64,000 nucleotides of DNA from Desmonostoc muscorum LEGE 12446 (GTDB taxonomy: Bacteria; Cyanobacteriota; Cyanobacteriia; Cyanobacteriales; Nostocaceae), in contig NZ_JADEXS020000001.1 in assembly GCF_015207005.2 (NCBI RefSeq), positions 2,356,001-2,420,000 of the forward strand. The letters are read 5' to 3'. Every line of letters starts with the position of its first letter. The stretch's first letter is position 1. The notes under the pieces are model-generated. The model made no database searches and had not been told where the DNA came from. It saw only the letters and a program-made list of their open reading frames with translations. Positions 1-7,797 of this stretch are shown piece by piece. Position numbers and translations under genes: made by a program.

Positions 1-20
1 TTGTAATCTACTTTCCCGCT

Positions 21-845
21 CTAATCAACATGAGTATTTGTGCTGTGAGTGGTTTTGATGGCTGCTTTGAGACTTTGGCAAAATTGGCCGATCGCATTTA
101 GTCCCTGTTCTGGTGTACCTTCTGCTAACCGCTTCACAAAAGCGCTACCTACAGCCACCCCATCTGCTCCCCATTCCCGTACTTGACGGGCTTGGTCAGG
201 CTCGGAGATTCCAAAGCCTACACCAATGGGTTTATCAGTAACACTACGAATCTGTTTTAGTAAATCTGATACTCGCGTTTGGACTTGCGATCGCATCCCC
301 GTCACGCCTGTGACGCTGACTAAATAAATAAATCCTTGGGAAGACTGGGCGATGGCTTGTATCCGTTCGGCGGAACTGGTGGGAGCTACCAATAAGGTGA
401 CATCAATTCCCATTTCACCAGCTGGTTGTAACAGACCCGCAGCTTCTTCTAAGGGTAAGTCAGGTACTACCAATCCTGCTACCCCAGCGGCAGCGACTGA
501 AGAGAGAAATTTTTCAATGCCACGGTGCAAAATTGGGTTGTAATAGGTAAATAGGACGATGGGCGATCGGATTTTCGGTGTAGTTGCTTGCAGCATTTCT
601 AGCACCGACTCAAATTTCGTTCCCCTTTGCAGGGCGCGGGTAGCAGCTGCTTGAATCACTGGTCCATCCGCTAGAGGATCGGAATATGGTACACCCAGTT
701 CAATAATATCTGCCCCACTGCGATCGAGAATTTGCAACGCTGCTGCTGTTGTTTCTAAATCTGGGTCGCCAGCTGTGATAAATGGAATCAAAGCACACTC
801 ACGATTGTGCCTGAGGGTTTCAAAGCAATCAGAAATTGCAGTCAT
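21..845 (-). CDS. trpA: Tryptophan synthase alpha chain
   Basis: Cleaves indole-3-glycerol phosphate to indole and glyceraldehyde 3-phosphate. The indole is channelled to TrpB in the cytoplasmic alpha2-beta2 complex, the last step of tryptophan synthesis. The 274-aa length is normal for the family. The catalytic pair is in place: Glu49 (in [10 protein letters not shown]) and Asp60 (in DPLADGP), and the glycine-rich phosphate-binding loop GVGFGIS is near residue 213. It is an ordinary (beta/alpha)8 barrel with no signal peptide. The stop lies 20 bases from the window edge. It is followed upstream on the same strand by the DUF3007 gene and ndhL, with a short repeat in between. trpB is not in the window, as is usual for dispersed cyanobacterial trp genes. 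Identification is firm. Confidence 0.97.
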   Translation of the reverse strand: MTAISDCFETLRHNRECALIPFITAGDPDLETTAAALQILDRSGADIIELGVPYSDPLADGPVIQAAATRALQRGTKFESVLEMLQATTPKIRSPIVLFTYYNPILHRGIEKFLSSVAAAGVAGLVVPDLPLEEAAGLLQPAGEMGIDVTLLVAPTSSAERIQAIAQSSQGFIYLVSVTGVTGMRSQVQTRVSDLLKQIRSVTDKPIGVGFGISEPDQARQVREWGADGVAVGSAFVKRLAEGTPEQGLNAIGQFCQSLKAAIKTTHSTNTHVD

Positions 846-937
846 TAGTCATTAGTCGTTGGTCATTGGTCATTGGTCATTGGTCATGAGTTATTTGCAA
901 ATGACAAAAAACAAATGACAACTGACCAATGATCACT
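843..937. repeat. Short tandem repeats (CATTGGT-type)
   Basis: The gap between trpA and the DUF3007 gene is filled with copies of CATTAGT/CATTGGT, followed by inverse-oriented copies (ACAAATGACA, GACCAATGAT). The same repeat type recurs near 61.33 kb. It is typical intergenic filler of heterocystous cyanobacteria, and no promoter is recognisable in it. Confidence 0.75.
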
Positions 938-1249
938 TTACACCTGAGACTGCTCTTCTTGTTCTATCTGGGCTTGAATTCGTGCTAGTTCTTCGGGAGT
1001 TAGTTCTTCCAAGCGCTGTTGCAGAAATTCTTGCTCATACTGTTCCCGCTGTTCGTGGTAGGTCATTTTTTGTCCCACCGCGCGGAAAAAATAGGTAGCT
1101 AACCAGCCAACTAACGCAGCCACTAGTAAGACTTGGCTCCATATACCAGCTTGCTGATTATCGAAGCCGACTAGCTGTAATCCTACATACGCCAAGCCGC
1201 CGGCAATAAAAACGCCTAAGCCAATTCCAATAGCGTCAATCCGTCGCAT
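938..1249 (-). CDS. DUF3007 family two-TM membrane protein
   Basis: A 103-aa protein with two predicted membrane segments (about residues 6-28 and 36-57), followed by a highly charged C-terminal helix rich in Glu and Gln (for example LEELTPEELARI). The composition and layout match the DUF3007 family, which is restricted to cyanobacteria and plastids and has no assigned biochemical function. It sits between ndhL and trpA on the same strand, 24 bases after ndhL, so the two are probably co-transcribed. That neighbourhood hints at a thylakoid role, but this is inference. Family name from memory of the sequence pattern. Confidence 0.8.
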   Translation of the reverse strand: MRRIDAIGIGLGVFIAGGLAYVGLQLVGFDNQQAGIWSQVLLVAALVGWLATYFFRAVGQKMTYHEQREQYEQEFLQQRLEELTPEELARIQAQIEQEEQSQV

Positions 1250-1273
1250 GAGAGTTATGACCTACCAATCTAG

Positions 1274-1486
1274 TTAAACTTCAATTTGTCGCGGCCGTGG
1301 TCGCAAATTTACCACCGGCGATAAAACCAATAAACCCGGAAAGAAGAAAAACACCAAAAAGTACATAAACAGGCGCTCGATGGAGCTAGCCACATACCAA
1401 CGCTGCTTCAGGTAGAACAAGACAGCGATCGGGATTACCAAAAGGTAGGCTCCAGCCAAAATCAGATACAGCAGGGCGACAATCAT
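1274..1486 (-). CDS. ndhL: NAD(P)H-quinone oxidoreductase subunit L
   Basis: A small membrane subunit of the thylakoid NDH-1 complex, which carries out respiratory and cyclic electron flow and CO2 uptake. The 70-aa product begins [17 protein letters not shown]. It has two hydrophobic segments (about 2-22 and 37-56), the conserved [14 protein letters not shown] stretch between them and a basic tail. The reading frame opens 16 codons further upstream, but the usual NdhL start is this internal Met, so I set it at 1486. It lies directly upstream of the DUF3007 gene. Confidence 0.92.
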   Translation of the reverse strand: MIVALLYLILAGAYLLVIPIAVLFYLKQRWYVASSIERLFMYFLVFFFFPGLLVLSPVVNLRPRPRQIEV

Positions 1487-1918
1487 AACTTTTGTGTCTA
1501 AGCATCTATTTCTCATCATAGGCTGAACAGACAAACTCAGGGAAGTATAGTCATGATGCTTTTAAGAAATGGGGGGAGTGGGGAGTGGGGGAGATGAGGG
1601 GGATGGGGGAGAATAACTCTGAACTTCTCACTCAGGACTAAAAGGATTTTGAGAAAAACCGCTAGTAAAATTGACATATGTCTGGTGTATGATGCTATGA
1701 TGATTAACTCAGTAGCAAATCAATGCTATCCACTAGCAAACAAATGCTATTGTCAGACAAGCTCGAAAATATCCATCCAAATTGGTTAGGAAAAAACAAA
1801 AAAACTTCCAATTGGAAAAAATAATTTCAATCTAGTTGGACAAAAGACACAATTGATGGTGGAATAGATGAGGAGGTATTTGCTGCCTCTACAAAATAAA
1901 TAGTTAGCAAACACCTGC
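1487..1918. other. Intergenic region upstream of ndhL and tRNA-Leu
   Basis: About 430 bases without a convincing gene. It holds a G-rich short repeat at about 1570-1612 (GGGGAGT and GGGGGAGATGA units), then AT-rich sequence with the near-repeated words TAGCAAATCAATGCTAT and TAGCAAACAAATGCTAT at about 1710-1751. Promoters for ndhL (leftward) and the tRNA (rightward) must lie here, but I cannot place them with confidence. A 69-codon reverse frame across the tRNA is spurious. Confidence 0.6.
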
Positions 1919-1952
1919 GGGGGTGTGGCGGAATGGTAGACGCTACGGACTT

Positions 1953-2250
1953 AGATAACTGAGCCTTGAAGGAGAAATCCCTCAAGTGGAAGCTCTCAAA
2001 CTCAGGGAAACCTAAATCTGGTAACAGACATGGCAATCCTGAGCCAAGCCCGAAAATTTGAGATTTGCAATTTGAGATTTGGGATTAGTTTTCAATCCAA
2101 AATCCAAAATCCAAAATCCAAAATTGAGGGAAGGTGCAGAGACCCGACGGGAGCTACCCTAACGTAAAGTCGAGGGTAAAGGGAGAGTCCAATTCTTAAA
2201 ACTTGAAGCGGCTATTGCCATCAAGTAGCAGTGAAAACTGCGGGAGAATG
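1953..2250 (+). other. Group I self-splicing intron in tRNA-Leu(UAA)
   Basis: A 298-nt insert between U34 and A35 of the anticodon. The exon before it ends in U and the intron ends in G, the group I splice-site rule. The start AGATAACTGAGCC and the core segments near 2140-2185 (GGTGCAGAGACCCGACGGG, then AACGTAAAGTCGAGGGTAAAGG) match the conserved P, Q, R and S elements of cyanobacterial trnL introns. No homing-endonuclease frame is present. Expected to self-splice. Confidence 0.93.
2055..2127 (+). repeat. Degenerate heptanucleotide repeats in the intron P6b stem
   Basis: Heptamers of the type TTGAGAT, TTGCAAT and TTGGGAT on one side are complemented by AATCCAA/AATCCAAA units on the other (four consecutive AATCCAAA-like units at about 2094-2122). 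They form a long slipped stem-loop. This is the P6b length-variable segment known from Nostoc trnL introns. Confidence 0.8.
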
Positions 2251-2330
2251 AAAATCCGTTGACCGTAAAAGGTCGTGTGGGTTCAAGTCCCTCCACCCCC
2301 ATTAAATTTACTGAAAACTGATAACCTTGC

Positions 2331-2532
2331 TGTCACTTAAAGGAAAAGATGGCCGGAATTAAAGGATAATGTGGCCGCCCTAAAAAGCTGGAATGCTTAT
2401 TTTTCTGTCGCCCTACTTTCGCTATACTTTAGAAGCGATCGCATTCAATTCTTTCAAATACGCTTGTGTCATAGGTTCTGTCCTGCCGCCACTTTATGCT
2501 TTAAAAACGGCCACATTATCCTTTAAGTGACA
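2331..2532. mobile_element. 202-bp non-coding element with inverted-repeat ends
   Basis: The left end TGTCACTTAAAGGA and right end TCCTTTAAGTGACA are inverted repeats. The inner motif TTAAAGGATAATGTGGCCG near the left end (about 2358-2376) is matched in reverse by CGGCCACATTATCCTTTAA at the right. The left end also carries a second, degenerate copy of the motif (TTAAAGGAAAAGATGGCCG). Stacked copies of one motif at the ends resemble transposase binding-site arrays of Tn7/Tn5053/Mu-type (DDE, TnsB/TniA) elements. No coding capacity and no clear target duplication is seen, so it is a relic or a miniature element. Confidence 0.6.
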
Positions 2533-2779
2533 CTAAAATCCTCGCTTATGCTTCCAGACCCTGACAACTTTTGGGTCTGGTTACATTAATGTTGGCGATC
2601 GCACCAGCAACCTTTGTAACTGGCAGATTTTGTTATCATCTACTTACCCTGCTACTTGCGAAGTTTCGAGTTGCATTTGGGATCAGCCCAAAAGCAATCT
2701 ATTTAGATATATCATGGGCATAGCAAAAGCCGGATGAAATCAAGCTTAATGCTTGGAATTTGGGAGGTTGAAAAATTAG

Positions 2780-3241
2780 ATGACAGCGCCTCAACCAACA
2801 GTCTTTACAAACTCTCATCTTTACGACCAAGATTTTTATTTGTGGATAGAGACAACTGCTAAACAATTAAAAGAAGGCAGATTTTCTGAGGTTGATTTAG
2901 AAAATCTGATCGAAGAGATTGAAAGCATGGGTAGAAGTGAAAAACACGCGCTTGCGAGTAATTTAGTTGTTCTACTAATGCATCTACTAAAATATAAATA
3001 TCAGCCAGAAAAACGCTCTAATAGCTGGAAGGGAACTATTAGAGAACATCGCCGCAGGTTGAGAATAACTTTTAAAGATAGTCCTAGTTTAAAACCATAT
3101 TTTCAAGAAGTTTTACCAGAGTGTTATCAAGATGCCAGAAAGCAACCCAGTGATGAAACTGGTTTATCACTTGATACTTTTCCTCTAGAGTCTCCGTTGA
3201 CTGCGGATGAATGTTTAGATGAAGAGTTTTTACCTGATTAG
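2780..3241 (+). CDS. DUF29 family protein
   Basis: A 153-aa soluble protein with the hallmarks of DUF29: N-terminal LYDQDFYLWI, the acidic stretch LENLIEEIESMGRSE, then LMHLLKYKYQPEKRSNSW and a basic helix (REHRRRLRI) leading to DSPSLKPYF. DUF29 proteins are abundant and multi-copy in cyanobacteria and their function is unknown. A second copy, about 40% similar by eye, lies at 31.85-32.34 kb on the other strand. A GGGAGG stretch lies 12 bases before the ATG. It stands alone, next to the 202-bp element, and no operon partner is apparent. Confidence 0.88.
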   Translation: MTAPQPTVFTNSHLYDQDFYLWIETTAKQLKEGRFSEVDLENLIEEIESMGRSEKHALASNLVVLLMHLLKYKYQPEKRSNSWKGTIREHRRRLRITFKDSPSLKPYFQEVLPECYQDARKQPSDETGLSLDTFPLESPLTADECLDEEFLPD

Positions 3242-3419
3242 TTGAATTATATTTAGTAGCGATCGCATCCTCAATTTAACCATAAATTGCCACTGGACGG
3301 TCGCATCTTTTGGAAATCAAGCAACCGCAAAATCAGTGTATTGTCTAACATCCTCTGGATGAAAAGAGAACAAGTTATCTCACTCACGTTCACAATCCAA
3401 AATGGTGTTAACTCAAAAC

Positions 3420-4340
3420 TCATGACTTGGCAAAGCGTTCGTGTAACCAAGCTAAGGCAGCACCGACAGTTTCAGCTAGAATACTAACGAGACGATATAG
3501 AGCGATCGCACTAAACACTAAGGCAGCTGGAAACTGGTGTCGCAAAAGTTCATAAGCAGTCGCTTCAAACACACCTAACCCACCAGGCGCACCGGGAACC
3601 ACTAACCCCAGCAACCAAGCACAACTAAAAGCCCCCAGCAATAAAGGAATTTGACTCCAATTAAGAGAATTTAGTGCAAAGACAGTTAAAATGAAGCCGA
3701 TGCCACGCAAACTTAAAAAGCCCAATTCCCCTAACAAAGGTCGTAGGGGATAGCGTTTAATAGTTAAAACGACACTTGGCTGAGTATTAGGATCGGATTT
3801 TTTTGCCTTCAGTTTGTACGAAAAGCGAATAGCTGGGTTCAAAAATCGCGGATGAACTGCACAAAGCACCACAGCTAAACTCAGCAATTGTAAGATTTGT
3901 ACAACCGATGTGGTATTATTCGCTGCAAACTGACTACTGAATAGAATAATGATAATTAAAGCAGCCGTTGCCATCAGTAGCGGTTCTAGTAAAACGCTTA
4001 AGGTGGCTGCACCAGCAGAAACATTGGCATTTTTGGCGGCGAGAATTCGTCCGTAGTAATGCCAGATATTACCTGGTAAATACTTAGCAATATTAGTTTT
4101 TAGGTAAACTCGGATAAACTCCGAAGATGACACGGGTTGATTTAACTCTTGCAAAACCCAAGTCCAGATCCAGCCAGCCCAAGTGTGTGCTAGTAAAGTG
4201 ACGAGTGTAGCGATCGCCATAACTGCCCATCCTAACCCATCAATGTGGATAGCAGTCACTTCAATCCAATTATCCTTCAGGGCTTTCCCTAAAAAAAATA
4301 GTGTTCCGCCTAAAATTATCCAGCGTAAAAATTGCTTCAT
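3420..4340 (-). CDS. Lysylphosphatidylglycerol synthase TM-region (UPF0104) membrane protein
   Basis: A 306-aa integral membrane protein with about seven to eight hydrophobic segments. It carries family signatures: YLPGNIWHYYGR near residue 87, and PGAPGGLGVFEATAYELL near residue 250 (the P-G-G-x-G-x-x-E element). This is the membrane domain shared with MprF and AglD. Proteins with only this domain are proposed to move or regulate lipid-linked substrates at the membrane. There is no synthase domain here, so aminoacyl-lipid synthesis should not be assumed. It has no operon partner. The start MKQFLRWIILGG fits a normal N-terminal membrane segment. Confidence 0.85.
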   Translation of the reverse strand: MKQFLRWIILGGTLFFLGKALKDNWIEVTAIHIDGLGWAVMAIATLVTLLAHTWAGWIWTWVLQELNQPVSSSEFIRVYLKTNIAKYLPGNIWHYYGRILAAKNANVSAGAATLSVLLEPLLMATAALIIIILFSSQFAANNTTSVVQILQLLSLAVVLCAVHPRFLNPAIRFSYKLKAKKSDPNTQPSVVLTIKRYPLRPLLGELGFLSLRGIGFILTVFALNSLNWSQIPLLLGAFSCAWLLGLVVPGAPGGLGVFEATAYELLRHQFPAALVFSAIALYRLVSILAETVGAALAWLHERFAKS

Positions 4341-4530
4341 GGATTTGGTATTAATTCTGACTTGTGGATTCTGGATTTTGAATCCTGAATATTATTTTAT
4401 ATCTCTCCAAAGTTAGATAAAAATATTGTTTTTGTGCTAATTAAAATGTGACCTGCGCTAGAGGTAAAAGTTATTTTATTCATCCTATTCTTAATAAAGG
4501 TTATTCAAAAAAAAGCAAGGAGTTAGGAAT

Positions 4531-5133
4531 ATGAAAAAAGTAGGTACTTGGCTGAAAAATATTCGCCCGTTGAAAGTGTTAACTGTTTTTTTAGCAGGCA
4601 TATTCCTCTTTCTGACACAGGCTTGTGGCGCCCCTGGAGTAGCAACACAGCCACCCCAGCCTCGTGCCCAAGCACCGAATGTGGAACGATACGATCCCAC
4701 AAAAGATTATCCTCTTTCTTCTCCCTCTGGTGGGATAAATAATTTTAGTGATGTAGATCCCAGAGCGAGACTAGATGAAAAAGCAGCTAACGACAGAGCT
4801 GAGGCGCTGATCAAAAATGCTCAAAAAAATATTGAGCAAAAGGGAATTGACTCCCGCGAGCAATATGTCCGAAATATCCAACAGGGTACGCCCTTGGGTG
4901 AAAGAGTGAAAAACCTGGGTGAAGATGTTGGTAGCTCTGCTGAAGAATTACGCGAAGGCTTAGTTAAGGGGACTCAACGCGGATTTGAAAATATCAAGGG
5001 AAATACTCAGAATGCAACCACTGACTTGACAAAAAATGCTCAACGTGTTGGTGAAGATGCCAGCAAAAATATTCAACGCACTGCTGAAGATGCAGCTGAC
5101 ACAGTGAACAAGGCTGTCAAAAACATTGATTGA
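4531..5133 (+). CDS. Lipoprotein with LEA/apolipoprotein-like helical repeats
   Basis: A 200-aa exported lipoprotein. The N-terminus is basic (MKKVGTWLKN), a hydrophobic stretch follows, and the lipobox LTQAC has the lipidated Cys at residue 32. After a Pro/Gln-rich linker, the rest is hydrophilic and helical. It has repeated Asn/Gln/Lys-rich segments such as NAQKNIEQ, NIKGNTQNATTDLTKNAQ and DASKNIQRTAEDAAD. The pattern is like LEA or apolipoprotein-type amphipathic repeats, suggesting a stress or envelope role, which is inference. A strong AAGGAG lies 13 bases before the ATG. A hairpin terminator follows at 5192. I do not recognise a named family. Confidence 0.8.
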   Translation: MKKVGTWLKNIRPLKVLTVFLAGIFLFLTQACGAPGVATQPPQPRAQAPNVERYDPTKDYPLSSPSGGINNFSDVDPRARLDEKAANDRAEALIKNAQKNIEQKGIDSREQYVRNIQQGTPLGERVKNLGEDVGSSAEELREGLVKGTQRGFENIKGNTQNATTDLTKNAQRVGEDASKNIQRTAEDAADTVNKAVKNID

Positions 5134-5191
5134 AATTAACCGTTTAACTGGTGGCAAAAATCCAGTTTAACAATAAACAATAAACGCACCG

Positions 5192-5231
5192 CTCGTCAAA
5201 ATTCAGCATGAATTCTGACGAGTTTTAATTT
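5192..5231 (+). terminator. Rho-independent terminator after the lipoprotein gene
   Basis: Stem CTCGTCAAAATTCA pairs with TGAATTCTGACGAG (one mismatch, 3-nt loop) and is followed by TTTTAATTT. It lies 58 bases after the stop of the lipoprotein gene. Confidence 0.8.
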
Positions 5232-5328
5232 CAGAATTCAGGAGTCAAAATTCAGAATTCAGAATAAGGTTTCCTCCCCTACTCCCCACTCCCCTTTTTA
5301 AGTTAGGTTTATTAATTGTCAGACGAGG

Positions 5329-6609
5329 TTAGTTTTGATTTTCTAAATACCAACGCTGTAGCGCCAGCCGTTGAATTTCCCGCCAGGGAATATTATGTTT
5401 TCGGGCTAATTCTGCACAATCTTCATATTCTGGCTGCACGTTAGCAATAACTTTTTCTGGCGATCGCCCTTTCCATGCTACTTTGACACGCACTTTGCCA
5501 TATTCAGTTTCCACTTGTTGAATTTCTCGTTGTAAAATCGAGCGTTGCTGATTAGTTCGCCGAATACCCAAAGTTGTGGTTTCACGGAATATCACCGCTT
5601 CACAACTGAGTAAATTTTCTGGATGACAAATCACAGTCAGCAAAATTCCTGGACGTGATTTTTTCATAGCGATCGCCACAGTAAAAACATCCAGCGCACC
5701 AGCCGCAAACAAAGCCTCAAACACATAGCCGATGGCTTGAGGATTTAAATCATCAATTTGGGTTTCTAGTACGGATATGGTTTCGAGATTTGAGCTAGTA
5801 TCGCCAGAATCGCACAAATCTGACTCTAAAATTGCGCTTTCGCCCAGCCAGAGGCGTAAAATATTTGGGATGGGTAAATTTATGGTTCCTGCTCCCAATC
5901 CTATCTGCTTGATAGCGATGGGGGGCGGTGAACCAAATTCTCTTGCTAAGGTAGTGGCGATCGCGGCACCTGTTGGTGTCACCAGTTCTCGTTCAATGCC
6001 GTTGCTATAAACTGGGCAACCCCGCATTTCCCACAGCTTTAATACCGCTGGTACTGGTACAGCCATTTGACCATGTGCTGCCCTCACAGTGCCGCCACCA
6101 GTCGGAAACGCCGAGCAATATAGTAAGGGCAACCCTTCGTCATTACTCTCAATCCCCAACCAATCCAACCCCAAGCAAGTACCCACAATATCTACAATGG
6201 CATCTACAGCCCCCACCTCATGAAAATGAACTTTTTCAGGAGAAATCCCATGCACTGCCCCTTCTGCCACAGCTAGCTGCCGAAATACCGCCAAACTCCA
6301 AGCTTCTGCCCGTGTCGGCAACCCCGCTTTGAGAATCATCTGCTCTATTTCTGGCAGGTGGCGTGCGTGATGATGAGCGTGTTCGCGATCGTGGTGGTGA
6401 TGATGATCTACTAGATCCACATGAACTTTAGTCGCCTGCTGACCATTCCGTTGCACAAATTCTGCTCTTAACTTATATTCCTGTTCAATTCCCAACCCAT
6501 TAAGTTTTTCAATTAAATACTCCACAGGAACACCCAAACTGACCAAAGCACCCAGGCACATATCACCGGAAATTCCTGTCGGACATTGAAGATAAGCAAT
6601 TTTATTCAT
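5329..6609 (-). CDS. larC: Nickel-pincer cofactor biosynthesis protein LarC (fused LarC1/LarC2)
   Basis: A 426-aa, full-length LarC (DUF111 family). LarC is a CTP-dependent cyclometallase that inserts nickel into the pyridinium bis-thiocarboxylate cofactor used by LarA-type racemases. Visible signatures are the N-terminal YLQCPTGISGDMCLGAL, a His-rich metal-binding run near residue 70 (DHHHHHDREHAHHHARH), VHFHEVGAVDAIVDIVG near residue 125, and the C-terminal half with ETQIDDLNPQAIGY. In some bacteria LarC1 and LarC2 are joined by frameshifting; here one continuous frame encodes both. No larA, larB or larE is nearby, so the physiological target in this organism is unclear. Confidence 0.92.
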   Translation of the reverse strand: MNKIAYLQCPTGISGDMCLGALVSLGVPVEYLIEKLNGLGIEQEYKLRAEFVQRNGQQATKVHVDLVDHHHHHDREHAHHHARHLPEIEQMILKAGLPTRAEAWSLAVFRQLAVAEGAVHGISPEKVHFHEVGAVDAIVDIVGTCLGLDWLGIESNDEGLPLLYCSAFPTGGGTVRAAHGQMAVPVPAVLKLWEMRGCPVYSNGIERELVTPTGAAIATTLAREFGSPPPIAIKQIGLGAGTINLPIPNILRLWLGESAILESDLCDSGDTSSNLETISVLETQIDDLNPQAIGYVFEALFAAGALDVFTVAIAMKKSRPGILLTVICHPENLLSCEAVIFRETTTLGIRRTNQQRSILQREIQQVETEYGKVRVKVAWKGRSPEKVIANVQPEYEDCAELARKHNIPWREIQRLALQRWYLENQN

Positions 6610-6611
6610 AG

Positions 6612-6754
6612 TTATTAGTAATTAGTCATTAGTAATTAGTCATTAGTTTTTCTCCGCGTCCCCGCGTCTCCCTCATCTCCCTCATCTCCCTCATCTCCCT
6701 CATCTCCCCCACTCCCCACTCCCCACTCCCCACTCCCCACTCCCCACTCCCCAC
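6612..6754. repeat. Compound short tandem repeats between larC and the YciO gene
   Basis: AATTAGTCATTAGT units are followed by CTCATCTCC repeats (about 6670-6706) and then roughly seven CCCCACT units, ending two bases before the ATG at 6757. The tract leaves no room for a ribosome-binding site of the downstream gene. Confidence 0.9.
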
Positions 6755-6756
6755 CT

Positions 6757-7416
6757 ATGGCAAAAATTTTCCCAGTTCATCCGGATAATCCTCAAATTCG
6801 CCGAATAGAGGAAATAAAGTCAGCGCTCTCTAGTGGTGCTGTCATGCTTTACCCTACTGATACAGTTTATGCGATCGGTTGTGATTTGAATGCCAAATCG
6901 GCGGTAGAACGAGTGCGGCAAATTAAGCAGCTAGCAAATGATAAACCACTGACATTTTTATGTCCCTCGCTTTCAAATGTGGCAACTTATGCCTTCGTAA
7001 GTGACACAGCCTATCGGATTATGAAGCGCCTAATTCCAGGTACATACACGTTTTTGCTCCCAGCTACTAAGTTAGTACCGCGATTGGTGCAAAGTCCCAA
7101 GCGGAAAACTACAGGAATTAGAGTCCCAAACCATACTGTGTGTTTGGCTCTGCTGGAAGCCTTGGGTAATCCGATTATTTCAACTTCTGCACATGTGCCA
7201 CCAGATGAAGTAGATAATGGCTTGATTCACATAGATCCAGAGACTATTCAATCACGGGTAGAGCTATTTGACCGTTTGGACAAATTCGTGGACATAATTG
7301 TAGATACTGGTGAGGAACCTACGTATGAAGTGTCTACCATTTTGGATTTAACGGGGGATGAAGCAGTAATGATACGGAGGGGTTTAGGTTGGGAAGCAGC
7401 AGCAGCGTGGGTATAA
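6757..7416 (+). CDS. L-threonylcarbamoyladenylate synthase-type protein (YciO/Sua5/YrdC family)
   Basis: A 219-aa YrdC-domain protein. The family makes threonylcarbamoyl-AMP from threonine, bicarbonate and ATP for the tRNA modification t6A. YciO-type members are close homologues with weaker or uncertain activity. Visible motifs are YPTDTVYAIGCD (residues about 32-43), KPLTFLC, PGTYTFLLPAT, TTGIRVPNH and PIISTSAH, all in the usual order. Length and N-terminus (MAKIFPVHPDNPQ) fit the YciO-like cyanobacterial subgroup. The start codon abuts a CCCCACT repeat tract and has no Shine-Dalgarno sequence. It stands alone. Confidence 0.88.
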   Translation: MAKIFPVHPDNPQIRRIEEIKSALSSGAVMLYPTDTVYAIGCDLNAKSAVERVRQIKQLANDKPLTFLCPSLSNVATYAFVSDTAYRIMKRLIPGTYTFLLPATKLVPRLVQSPKRKTTGIRVPNHTVCLALLEALGNPIISTSAHVPPDEVDNGLIHIDPETIQSRVELFDRLDKFVDIIVDTGEEPTYEVSTILDLTGDEAVMIRRGLGWEAAAAWV

Positions 7417-7797
7417 CAATTCAATTTCATCAGCGCACTTCTTGGTTTCGGAAATTGTGATTAAAATAACTCCAGTTTTGAAATTGTCATAATTAAAGGC
7501 GATTGCAGTGGGTATAACAGGATGGTGGCAACACTCGCTAGAGCAAGGCATTTGACAAATTGAAAAAAATGGTGCGTATCCATTCACTAGCATCAATGTG
7601 GTGGTTTGTGGAAAAACCGACACATTGTCATAGCTATAACTCTTTCGTATTTCCTACAGTTTTAAATATGAGCTTTAGATCTGAGCATTACATGGGGCAA
7701 ATCTTGATGGATGAATGCCCAAAGATTCTCCAGCCAAGACTAGCCTCGATCGCTGTGTCTGCTTAATTACGGTGCAATACTACTCCCTGGAAAAGTC
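7417..7797. other. Intergenic region upstream of the hetZ-like gene
   Basis: About 380 bases. A 68-codon forward frame (7560-7766) has no family resemblance and an unconvincing composition. I looked for the GGGxxxxACCCC-type palindrome of HetR binding sites known upstream of hetZ and hetP and found none. The promoter cannot be placed. Confidence 0.55.

Larger units (their letters stand above)
1919..2301 (+). tRNA. trnL-UAA: tRNA-Leu(UAA) gene interrupted by a group I intron
   Basis: The 5' exon (1919-1952) and 3' exon (2251-2301) join into an 85-nt leucine tRNA. The acceptor stem is GGGGGTG paired with CACCCCC (2294-2300), followed by discriminator A and no encoded CCA. The anticodon stem ACGGA/TCCGT closes the loop CTTAAAA, giving anticodon TAA. 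The T arm reads GTGGGTTCAAGTCCCTC. A long variable arm is present, as expected for leucine. The split falls between positions 34 and 35 of the anticodon, the conserved site of the cyanobacterial and plastid trnL intron. Confidence 0.95.

Noticed and set aside
2331..2532. Full transposon with cargo
   Set aside because: Only 202 bases, no coding frame and no target duplication found; kept as a relic or MITE.
3287..3487. 66-codon forward frame overlapping the end of the UPF0104 gene
   Set aside because: Unlike any family, ends inside a well-supported gene on the other strand, and has no ribosome site.
5777..6332. Forward frames antisense to larC
   Set aside because: larC is full-length with clear motifs; the antisense frames are composition shadows.
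7560..7766. 68-codon forward frame upstream of the hetZ-like gene
   Set aside because: No similarity, odd composition, and no start context.
7417..7797. HetR binding palindrome upstream of the hetZ-like gene
   Set aside because: No GGGxxxxACCCC-like inverted repeat is present in the interval.
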